This document shows, one piece after another, positions 33,553 through 40,742 of a DNA stretch of 64,000 bases. The notes under the pieces were generated by a model. The model was not told the origin of the DNA. It did no database searches and worked only from the letters and a program-made list of their open reading frames with translations. The position numbers were made by a program, and so were the translations under genes. The stretch comes from Streptomyces cavernae (lineage in GTDB: Bacteria > Actinomycetota > Actinomycetes > Streptomycetales > Streptomycetaceae): NCBI RefSeq assembly GCF_004023625.1, contig NZ_RPDJ01000037.1, forward strand, positions 1 to 64,000. Reading direction: 5' to 3'. The first letter of the stretch is position 1; every line of letters begins with the position of its first letter.

Positions 33553-34710
33553 ATGAGCGCTGAGAACCTGCCCCAGAGCCCCGAGCCGCAGCCCCGGAAA
33601 CCGCGTGTGGCCGTCGTCTTCGGCGGCCGCAGCTCCGAACACGGGATCTCCATCGTCACCGCCGGAGCGGTCCTGCGCGCCATCGACCGGACGAAGTACG
33701 ACGTGCTGCCCATCGGCATCACCCGTGACGGCCGTTGGGCGCTCACCGCGGACGACCCGGAGCGGATGGCGATCCTCGACCGGCAGCAACCGAGCGTGGA
33801 ACAGCTCGCCGAGTCCGGCGAGGGCGGCGTGGTCCTCCCGGTCGACCCGGCCAACCGTGAAGTCGTCTACAGCGAGCCGGGATCGGTCCCCAAGGCCCTC
33901 GGCGAGGTCGACGTCGTCTTCCCGATGCTGCACGGCCCGTACGGCGAGGACGGCACCCTCCAGGGCCTGCTGGAGCTCTCCGGGATCCCGTACGTCGGCT
34001 CGGGCGTGCTCTCGTCCGCGGTCGGCCAGGACAAGGAGTACATGAAGCGGGTCTTCATCTCCTTCGGGCTGCCCGTCGGCCCGTATCTGGTGATCCGGCC
34101 CCGCGAGTGGGAGCGCGACGAGTCCGCCGTACGCGGCAGGATCGCCGACTTCGCCGGGGAGCACGGCTGGCCGCTGTTCATCAAGCCCGCGCGCGCGGGC
34201 TCCTCGATCGGCATCACCAAGGTCGACTCCTTCGAGGGGCTCGACGAGGCGATCGCGCAGGCGCGGCACCACGACCCGAAGATCCTCGTGGAGGCGGCGG
34301 TGCGCGGCCGTGAGATCGAGTGCGGGGTGCTGGAGTTCGAGGACGGCCCGCGGGCCTCGGTCCCCGCGGAGATCCCGGCGGTGCAGTCCCACGAGTTCTA
34401 CGACTTCGAGGCCAAGTACATCGACGCAGCGCCCGGGGTGGTGCCCGCGCCGCTCACCGACGAGCAGACCGCCGAGGTGCGGCGCCTGGCGATCGAGGCC
34501 TTCGAGGCTGCGTCCTGCGAGGGCCTCGTACGCGCGGACTTCTTCCTCACCGAGGACGGCGAGTTCGTGATCAACGAGATCAACACCATGCCCGGCTTCA
34601 CGCCGATCTCCATGTACCCGCGGATGTGGCAGGAGACCGGGGTCAGCTACCCGGAGTTGGTGGACCGCCTGATCCAGGCGGCCCTGCGCCGCTCCACCGG
34701 CCTGCGCTGA
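33553..34710 (+). CDS. ddlA: D-alanine-D-alanine ligase
   Basis: 385 residues. N-domain VAVVFGGRSSEHGISIVTA, then LHGPYGEDGTLQGLLELSGIPYVG, the ATP-grasp lid with FIKPARAGSSIGITKV and the C-terminal metal/ligand site ADFFLTEDGEFVINEINTMPGFTPISMYP. A Tyr/Phe determines D-Ala versus D-Lac preference; nothing here suggests a vancomycin-type D-Ala-D-Lac enzyme. It lies 93 bases after gpsA with no clear terminator between, so cotranscription is possible. Confidence 0.96.
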   Translation: MSAENLPQSPEPQPRKPRVAVVFGGRSSEHGISIVTAGAVLRAIDRTKYDVLPIGITRDGRWALTADDPERMAILDRQQPSVEQLAESGEGGVVLPVDPANREVVYSEPGSVPKALGEVDVVFPMLHGPYGEDGTLQGLLELSGIPYVGSGVLSSAVGQDKEYMKRVFISFGLPVGPYLVIRPREWERDESAVRGRIADFAGEHGWPLFIKPARAGSSIGITKVDSFEGLDEAIAQARHHDPKILVEAAVRGREIECGVLEFEDGPRASVPAEIPAVQSHEFYDFEAKYIDAAPGVVPAPLTDEQTAEVRRLAIEAFEAASCEGLVRADFFLTEDGEFVINEINTMPGFTPISMYPRMWQETGVSYPELVDRLIQAALRRSTGLR

Positions 34711-34749
34711 GCGCCCCGTCAGGGGAGCGGAAACCGAGGAGTTAGCGAC

Positions 34750-34776
34750 GGCCGGCCCGCACCCGTGCGGCCGGCC
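34750..34776 (+). terminator. Terminator-like hairpin after ddlA
   Basis: GGCCGGCCCGCAC pairs with GTGCGGCCGGCC with one bulged base around CC, 40 bases after the stop. Confidence 0.6.
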
Positions 34777-35511
34777 TGCGAGGGCGAGAACGGACGCGGC
34801 GCCGCGGGGGCTCGACGGAGCCGTCCAGTGCCTGGGGGCGGGGCCCGGATGCCGGGCCCGGCCCGGAACTCCACCGCCGAGCCCGGCCCGAAGAGTGAGG
34901 CTCGGAGAGTGGGGCCCGAGAGTGGTGCCGCGCCCGGAGGTGGGGCCCGGAGAGTGGGGCCCGCGGCTCGCGGGCGCCGCAGCCGCGGATGTGGGAGTCG
35001 GGGCGTCGGCCTCAGCGGCACGGAGAACCGCGTAACCGGCCTCAGGCGGCCCGCATTCGTGCGGCGGTGCCGCGGAGGGCGGGCCGGGCACGGCGAGGGC
35101 TCGACGGCGCCGTCGGCGTCGCTGGAGCGCCGCAGTCCCCGGGAGCGGGAGTTCGGGAGAGCCGGACCCAGGGTGGCGGAGTGTCGGAGCCGGAGTCAGT
35201 GTGTCGGTGTCAGGTCGCCTGGGGGCGCCGCGGTCCCCGGGGTGCGGGAGTTCGGGGGGCGTCGGCCCAGGGATCGGAGCCGGAGTCAGGGCGTCGGCGT
35301 CAGGTCGCCCGGAACCTCGCAGTTCCGGAGTTCGGGGGCGCCGGACCCGAGTGTGGCGGAGTGTCACCGCCGGAGTCAGGGCGTCGGTGTCAGCGGTGGG
35401 CAGGCGGCCTGGTGTGCGCAGCCCGGTCCGCGTCGTCCGTCAGGCGGCCCGCGAGCACGCACGGGACGCAGGGGCCAGGGCGCAACAGTACAACCGTGGA
35501 ACGGTGCACCC
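34777..35511. repeat. Non-coding spacer with degenerate repeats
   Basis: About 735 bases without a supported gene. Part one (34860-34980) repeats gagagtggggcccg-like units. Part two (35170-35410) has three copies of an approximately 85-base unit marked by ccggagtcagggcgtcgg. Open frames on both strands are Pro/Arg-rich composition artefacts. Confidence 0.6.
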
Positions 35512-35994
35512 CTAGTCCGCGATGCCTTCCGGTATCGCGGACGCGATCGGCTTCGCGAATCCCGTCAGCGGGCCCGCCCCGTCGCCCGCCCGCTCCTTCG
35601 GCAGTGTGACCTCGACATAGGCACGCCGCAGCGTGGTGGTGAAGCGGACCGAACCGTCGTCCCGCTTGTCCACCAGCCAGCCCACGCCGTCCACCGTGGC
35701 ACCGAGCGCGTCGGCCGTGTTCAGCTCCGCAGGCCGGGGTACACCGCAGCGCAGTATGATCGCCGGGCTCCCCCAGCCCGCGGTCAGCGGGGAAGGGGGC
35801 TCGGGATCATTTCGTTCCAGACCGTCGACCTTCTGCGGCAGCACCTTGTCGAGGTTCCGGCACAGCTCGGCGACCTTCGCCTCGGGGGAGGGAATCGGTG
35901 CCGTGGCGCTGTCCTCCGTTGAGGAACAGGCCGTGATCGACAACAGCAGGGCAAACGCGGGCAGGCCGAAGGGCCGGTGACGGGAGAACTTCAC
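35512..35994 (-). CDS. DUF3515 family lipoprotein
   Basis: 160 residues. A lipoprotein signal peptide ends in the lipobox LSITACSST (Cys near residue 23), so the mature protein is membrane-anchored outside the cell. The rest has the DUF3515 pattern: AELCRNLDKVLPQKVDGL, then WGSPAIILRCGVPRPAEL and a DGSVRFTTTLRRAYVEVTLP strand. Function unknown. GTG start. It lies 20 bases downstream of the Lrp-type gene and is probably on the same transcript. Confidence 0.9.
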   Translation of the reverse strand: MKFSRHRPFGLPAFALLLSITACSSTEDSATAPIPSPEAKVAELCRNLDKVLPQKVDGLERNDPEPPSPLTAGWGSPAIILRCGVPRPAELNTADALGATVDGVGWLVDKRDDGSVRFTTTLRRAYVEVTLPKERAGDGAGPLTGFAKPIASAIPEGIAD

Positions 35995-36014
35995 CGGCCA
36001 AGGGTAGACGGGGG

Positions 36015-36248
36015 CTAGAGGTGCACGACCGGGCAGGTCAGGGTGCGCGTGATGCCGTCCACTTGCTGGACCTTGGCGACCACCATGCGGCCGAGTTCAT
36101 CGACCGTGTCGGCCTGGGCGCGCACGATCACGTCGTACGGTCCGGTCACGTCCTCGGCCTGGAGCACTCCAGGGATCTTGCTGATTGTGTCGGCGACGGT
36201 CGACGCTTTGCCGACTTCCGTCTGGATCAGGATGTACGCCTGTACCAC
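36015..36248 (-). CDS. Stand-alone Lrp/AsnC ligand-binding (RAM) domain protein
   Basis: 77 residues consisting only of the RAM fold: VQAYILIQTEVGKASTVADTISKIPGVLQAEDVTGPYDVIVRAQADTVDELGRMVVAKVQQVDGITRTLTCPVVHL. There is no helix-turn-helix, so it cannot bind DNA alone. Such single-domain proteins form amino-acid-binding dimers or oligomers and may modulate full Lrp proteins. GTG with GGAGG five bases upstream. Divergent from thiL. Confidence 0.93.
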   Translation of the reverse strand: MVQAYILIQTEVGKASTVADTISKIPGVLQAEDVTGPYDVIVRAQADTVDELGRMVVAKVQQVDGITRTLTCPVVHL

Positions 36249-36484
36249 GGAACCTCCAGGGCGGCCACGAGGATCATGTGGGGAGAAGGGACGCCACGGT
36301 ATCGCGTCGCCGCTCGCCGCGGGGAGACCCGTGGTAGGGGTGGCGCGCACACCGCGGAGCACCGGGGTGCGCCGCGCACCGCATTCCGCGGCCCTCGGGG
36401 GCAGACGGTGACGGTCGGCTCGACCGTACCCAGGACAGTGACGGCTCGCGACCGGGCACAGGTCGCAGGTGAGGGAGCAGGAGC

Positions 36485-37450
36485 ATGAAGGGCACCGTGG
36501 GCGAGTTGGGGGAGTTCGGGCTCATCAGGGAGCTCACCTCGCGCCTGACCACCACTCCGGCGGTCCGGGTCGGCCCCGGAGACGACGCCGCGGTGGTGTC
36601 CGCGCCCGACCGCAGGGTCGTGGCGAGCACCGACGTCCTGCTGGAGGGGCGGCACTTCCGCCGCGACTGGTCCACCGCCTACGACGTGGGCCGCAAGGCG
36701 GCGGCGCAGAACCTCGCGGACATCGCCGCCATGGGCGCGGTGCCGACCGCGCTGCTGCTCGGTCTGGTCGTCCCGGCGGAACTCCCCGCCACCTGGGCCA
36801 CCGAGCTGATGGACGGGCTGCGCGACGAGTGCCAGGTCGCGGGCGCGGCCGTGGTCGGCGGTGACGTCGTCCGCGGCGACACCATCACCATCGCCATCAC
36901 CGCCCTCGGCGACCTGCGCAACCACGAGCCGGTGACCCGGGCCGGCGCCCAGCCCGGCGACGTGGTCGCGGTGACCGGCTGGCTGGGCTGGTCCGCGGCC
37001 GGACACGCGGTGCTCTCCCGCGGCTTCCGCTCGCCGCGCGCGTTCGTCGAGGCGCACCGGCGGCCCGAGCCGCCCTACCACGCGGGACCGGCCGCCGCCG
37101 GCCTCGGGGCGACGGCGATGTGCGACGTCAGCGACGGTCTCATCGCCGACCTCGGACACATCGCGGAGGCGAGCAAGGTACGCATCGATGTGCGCTCGGG
37201 AGCCATCGACATCCCATCGCAGATGAACGACATCGGTCAGGCCGTCGGGGTCGACCCGATCCAGTGGGTGCTCACCGGCGGCGAGGACCACGCGATCGTG
37301 GCGACCTTCCCGCCCGACGTGAAGCTGCCCGCCCGCTGGAAGGTGATCGGCGAAGTGCTCAACCCCTCGGCGCTGCCCCAGGTGACGGTTGACGGGGCGC
37401 CGTGGACCAACAAGGGCGGGTGGGACCACTTCGGGGACATCGAGTCATGA
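36485..37450 (+). CDS. thiL: Thiamine-monophosphate kinase
   Basis: 321 residues; PurM-like fold. Motifs GPGDDAAVV near residue 32, STDVLLEGRHFRRDW, NLADIAAMGAVPTALLLGL and CDVSDGLIADLGHIAEAS are those of ThiL, which phosphorylates thiamine phosphate to the diphosphate. GGAG precedes the ATG. Four-base ATGA overlap with thiD. Confidence 0.97.
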   Translation: MKGTVGELGEFGLIRELTSRLTTTPAVRVGPGDDAAVVSAPDRRVVASTDVLLEGRHFRRDWSTAYDVGRKAAAQNLADIAAMGAVPTALLLGLVVPAELPATWATELMDGLRDECQVAGAAVVGGDVVRGDTITIAITALGDLRNHEPVTRAGAQPGDVVAVTGWLGWSAAGHAVLSRGFRSPRAFVEAHRRPEPPYHAGPAAAGLGATAMCDVSDGLIADLGHIAEASKVRIDVRSGAIDIPSQMNDIGQAVGVDPIQWVLTGGEDHAIVATFPPDVKLPARWKVIGEVLNPSALPQVTVDGAPWTNKGGWDHFGDIES

Positions 37451-38268
37451 GCGCGCCGTCACGGGGAGCCGCGCCACGGACGACTCCGCCCCGGGTGCTG
37501 ACGGTGGCGGGCTCCGACTCCGGCGGGGGCGCCGGGATCCAGGCCGACCTCAAGACCATGCTCGCGCTGGGTGTGCACGGCATGAGCGTTGTCACCGCCG
37601 TCACCGCGCAGAACTCCGTCGGGGTGCAGGGCGCCTGGGAACTGCCCGTGGAGGCGGTGCGGGCCCAGTACCGCAGCGTCGTGGACGACATCGGGGTGCA
37701 GGCGGTCAAGACGGGGATGCTGGCCTCGGCCGGACTCGTGGAGGCGGTCGCCGAGTTGCTCGCGGGTACGCGGGCCCCGGTCGTCGTCGACCCGGTCGGG
37801 GTCTCCAAGCACGGCGACCCGCTGCTGGCGGCCTCCGCCCTCGACTCCGTCCGTACGAAGCTGCTGCCGGTGGCGACGGTGGCCACGCCCAACCTCGACG
37901 AGGTCGTCCAACTCACCGGAATGCGGGTCACGTCGGAGGAGCAGCTGCCCCGGGCCGCGGCGGCCGTGCTCGGGTTCGGGCCGCGCTGGGTGCTGATCAA
38001 GGGGGGTCATCTCGCCGGTGACGCGGTCGATCTGCTGACCGACGGCTCGGCGGAGCACTGGCTGCGGGCTCCCCGCCACGACAACCGCCACACGCACGGC
38101 ACTGGGTGCACCCTCGCCTCGGCCATCGCCTCCGGCCTGGCGAAGGGCCAGTCCGTGCCGGAAGCGGCACGGGCGGCCAAGGAGTACGTGACCGGTGCGA
38201 TCGCGGCGGGATTCGCGCTCGGGGACGGGATCGGCCCGGTGGACCACGGGTGGCGGGGGCGCCTTTAG
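37447..38268 (+). CDS. thiD: Hydroxymethylpyrimidine/phosphomethylpyrimidine kinase
   Basis: 273 residues; ribokinase fold. VAGSDSGGGAGIQADLKTMLALGVHGMSVVTAVTAQN at the N-terminus, KTGMLASAGLVEAVAE, and the nucleotide-binding NRHTHGTGCTLASAIASGLAKG. It phosphorylates HMP and HMP-P in thiamine synthesis. The start overlaps thiL, so the two kinases are coupled. Confidence 0.97.
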   Translation: MSAPSRGAAPRTTPPRVLTVAGSDSGGGAGIQADLKTMLALGVHGMSVVTAVTAQNSVGVQGAWELPVEAVRAQYRSVVDDIGVQAVKTGMLASAGLVEAVAELLAGTRAPVVVDPVGVSKHGDPLLAASALDSVRTKLLPVATVATPNLDEVVQLTGMRVTSEEQLPRAAAAVLGFGPRWVLIKGGHLAGDAVDLLTDGSAEHWLRAPRHDNRHTHGTGCTLASAIASGLAKGQSVPEAARAAKEYVTGAIAAGFALGDGIGPVDHGWRGRL

Positions 38269-38325
38269 AGCTCGCTCGGAGCTCTTGGGCGGCCTTCCGG
38301 GACCCCGGTCCCGCACGGGCATGGC

Positions 38326-38358
38326 AAAAGCCGGTCCACCCGAGGTGGACCGGCTTGG
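38326..38358. terminator. Bidirectional terminator between thiD and rpmB
   Basis: AAGCCGGTCCACC pairs perfectly with GGTGGACCGGCTT (13 base pairs, three-base loop). On the minus strand it is followed by TTTTGCC, favouring rpmB termination; it can also stop thiD. Confidence 0.85.
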
Positions 38359-38379
38359 TGGCCGTGCGCTAGCCGGTCG

Positions 38380-38565
38380 TCAGCGCGAGACCTTTCCGGC
38401 CTTGATGCACGAGGTGCAAGCGTTCACGCGCTTCGGCGTCCCACCGACCACGGTACGCACACGCTGGATGTTCGGGTTCCAGCGACGGGACGTACGGCGG
38501 TGCGAGTGCGAGATGTTGTTGCCGAAGCCCGGGCCCTTGCCGCAGACGTCGCAGTTGGCAGCCAC
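38380..38565 (-). CDS. rpmB: 50S ribosomal protein L28 (zinc-ribbon form)
   Basis: 61 residues. MAANCDVCGKGPGFGNNISHSHRRTSRRW is the L28 N-terminus; the CxxC pairs are C5/C8 and C50/C53 (NACTSC), so this is the zinc-binding form. GTG start with GGAG 13 bases upstream. The paralogous zinc-free form that streptomycetes induce in zinc starvation is not here. Confidence 0.96.
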   Translation of the reverse strand: MAANCDVCGKGPGFGNNISHSHRRTSRRWNPNIQRVRTVVGGTPKRVNACTSCIKAGKVSR

Positions 38566-38602
38566 GGGGTCACTCCAAAGACTTCAGATGCTCTTACGGT
38601 TT

Positions 38603-38622
38603 GATCCCGGCATGCCGGGATC
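38603..38622. promoter_or_regulatory. 20-bp perfect palindrome between rpmB and the DAK2 gene
   Basis: GATCCCGGCATGCCGGGATC is a perfect palindrome with no spacer, 38 bases upstream of rpmB. It could be an operator, or a hairpin in the rpmB leader. Confidence 0.45.
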
Positions 38623-38889
38623 AGGATCAACTAGATCCGAGTGGCGGTGCCAGGGGAAGGCCCGAACTGGTTCGGGCAACCGGAGCAGCATATAACGGCT
38701 GCGTCCGTAGAAGGAAATTACCATGCTCCGGGGGCTCCCCGTTCCGGCCCCCGCCCCAGCTCCCCGCCCCAGCCACTGTCCCAGCCCCGCCCAGGGCATA
38801 CCGAGGCCCGGCCCTCCCGGGCCCCTCTTCCGGAGGAACCCCTTCCGGAGGCTACTCTGCGTCCAGTTCAGCTGCTCTGGGAGGCGCAG

Positions 38890-40632
38890 GTGCCGCAGGT
38901 GCCATTCGACGCTGTCGCGGTGCGCGCCTGGTGCGGGCTCGCGCTCAACGCGCTCGGGCGGGCGCGCGAGGAGATCGACGCGATCAACGTGTATCCCGTC
39001 GCGGACGGGGACACCGGGACGAACCTCTATCTGACCCTGGAGTCGGCCACCCAGGCCGTGGAGGCGGTGTTCGCGGGACACGAGGTCGGTGGCCCCGTCC
39101 GCGAGAACGCCGGCGCCGAACGGCCGTCGTTCGCCGAGGCCGTGCGGGCCATGGCGCACGGAGCGCTGATCGGGGCCCGGGGCAACTCCGGCACGATCCT
39201 CGCGCAGCTGCTGCGTGGCATGGCACAGGTGCTCGCCGCCGACGGCGGGGCGCCGCACATCGACGGACCGGCGCTGCGGCTCGCGCTGCGGCACGCGGCA
39301 CAGTCCGCGCGGGAGGCGGTGGCGCACCCCGTGGAGGGGACGGTCCTGACGGTGGCCTCGGCCGCCGCCGACGCGGCCCACGGCGCAGAGGGCGACTGCG
39401 GCGTCGTCGCCCGCGCCGCCTACGACGGCGCCCGAGCGGCCCTCACGGCGACCACGGGACAACTTCCGGCCCTCAGGCGGGCGGGAGTCGTGGACGCGGG
39501 TGGGCGGGGCCTGGTGACCGTCCTGGCGGCCCTCAAGGAGGCGCTCACCGGCGAGGCACCGGGGCCGGTCGCCGGGCCAGCCACCGCACGCCACGGGGCG
39601 CCCCCGTCCGACCCAGCCGACCTGACCGACCTGTCCGCCCCATCCGGCCTGCCTGGCCTGTCCGGCCTGGCCGAAGGGGGCCTCGACGCGGCCTCGCACG
39701 CAGGCGAGGGCGGCCCCGCCTTCGAGGTGATCTATCTGCTGGAGGCCGACGACACGGCGGTGGCGCGGCTGAAGGAGCGGCTCGACGGCCTCGGGGACTC
39801 GCTCGTCGTCGTCGGTGGGGACGGACTGTGGAACGTGCACGTGCACGTCGACGACGCCGGGGCCGCCGTGGAGGCCGGTGTCGAGGCCGGGCGGCCGTAC
39901 CGGATCCGGATCACGCACTTCGGTGCCGGTGACGCGCACACCGCGGGCAGCCGGCCGCCCCGCGAGCGTACTCAGCGGGCCGTGGTGGCCGTCGTGCCGG
40001 GCGAGGGGCTGGCCGGGCTCTACACCGAGGCGGGAGCGACGACCGTACTCGCCCGGCCCGGCGAGCCGCCCGCCAGCGGTGAGCTGGTCGAGGCGGTACG
40101 GCGGGCCCACGCGCGCGAGGTGGTGCTGCTGCCCAACGACGCCGACCTGCGCCACACCGCCGCCGCGGCGGCCGAGCAGGCCCGGGCCGAGGGCGTCCGG
40201 GTCGCACTGATCCCCACGCGCTCGGCTGTCCAGGGCATCGCGGCGCTCGCCGTGCACGAGCCGGAGCGCCGGTTCGACGAGGACGTGGTGTCGATGACCT
40301 CGGCCGCGGGGGCGACCCGTTACGCGGAGGTGGCCATCGCCGAACGGCAGTCCTGGACCATGGCCGGCATCTGTCAGGCCGGTGACGTACTGGGCCTCAT
40401 CGAGGGGGACGTCGCGGTCATCGGCTCCGACGTCACCGCCACCGCCGAGACCGTACTCGACCGCATGCTCTCGGCGGGCGGGGAGATGGTCACCCTGGTG
40501 CTGGGCGACACGGCTCCCGAGTCCGTGGTCGGACACCTGGAGACCCACGTCAGGGAGTCGTACCTGGCGGTGGACACGGTGGTGTACCGGGGCGGGCGGC
40601 AGGGCGCGCTGCTGCTGATCGGCGTGGAGTAG
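38890..40632 (+). CDS. DAK2-domain protein (FakA/YloV-like)
   Basis: 580 residues from a GTG with GGGAGG six bases upstream. N-terminal DAK2 (DhaL-like) kinase domain: INVYPVADGDTGTNLYLT and GALIGARGNSGTILAQLLRGMA (nucleotide and metal loops), then a Pro-rich linker, and a C-terminal DegV/YloV-like region (VAVVPGEGLAGLYTEAGAT; LPNDADLRHTAAAAAEQA). FakA in firmicutes phosphorylates fatty acids on a FakB carrier; no FakB is encoded nearby and the role in streptomycetes is not established. The frame stays open to 38641, but that part is Pro-rich with no RBS. It is immediately upstream of recG in the typical order, here separated by the HSP90 operon. Confidence 0.85.
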   Translation: MPQVPFDAVAVRAWCGLALNALGRAREEIDAINVYPVADGDTGTNLYLTLESATQAVEAVFAGHEVGGPVRENAGAERPSFAEAVRAMAHGALIGARGNSGTILAQLLRGMAQVLAADGGAPHIDGPALRLALRHAAQSAREAVAHPVEGTVLTVASAAADAAHGAEGDCGVVARAAYDGARAALTATTGQLPALRRAGVVDAGGRGLVTVLAALKEALTGEAPGPVAGPATARHGAPPSDPADLTDLSAPSGLPGLSGLAEGGLDAASHAGEGGPAFEVIYLLEADDTAVARLKERLDGLGDSLVVVGGDGLWNVHVHVDDAGAAVEAGVEAGRPYRIRITHFGAGDAHTAGSRPPRERTQRAVVAVVPGEGLAGLYTEAGATTVLARPGEPPASGELVEAVRRAHAREVVLLPNDADLRHTAAAAAEQARAEGVRVALIPTRSAVQGIAALAVHEPERRFDEDVVSMTSAAGATRYAEVAIAERQSWTMAGICQAGDVLGLIEGDVAVIGSDVTATAETVLDRMLSAGGEMVTLVLGDTAPESVVGHLETHVRESYLAVDTVVYRGGRQGALLLIGVE

Positions 40633-40742
40633 CCCCCACCTGTACGGGGCGGGTGGCGCCCACGCATGTACGGGGCGGGTGGGGGGGAGAGCGTGAACGC
40701 CCACCCCACCCATCACGGCCCGTGCCGGCCCTCAGCGACCGC

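Noticed and set aside
33520..35367. Minus-strand 615-codon frame over ddlA and the following spacer
   Set aside because: It is opposite a gene with clear ATP-grasp motifs and its other half is repeat DNA; no start or domain.
36250..36484. TPP riboswitch upstream of thiL
   Set aside because: The conserved CTGAGA and related elements of the THI box are absent; the region looks like a simple divergent promoter spacer.
38380..38640. Zur-regulated paralogue of L28
   Set aside because: The protein has both CxxC pairs (zinc form) and there is no A/T-rich Zur box upstream.
38641..38889. N-terminal extension of the DAK2 protein
   Set aside because: Pro-rich, no RBS; a GTG with GGGAGG lies at 38890, where the conserved domain begins.
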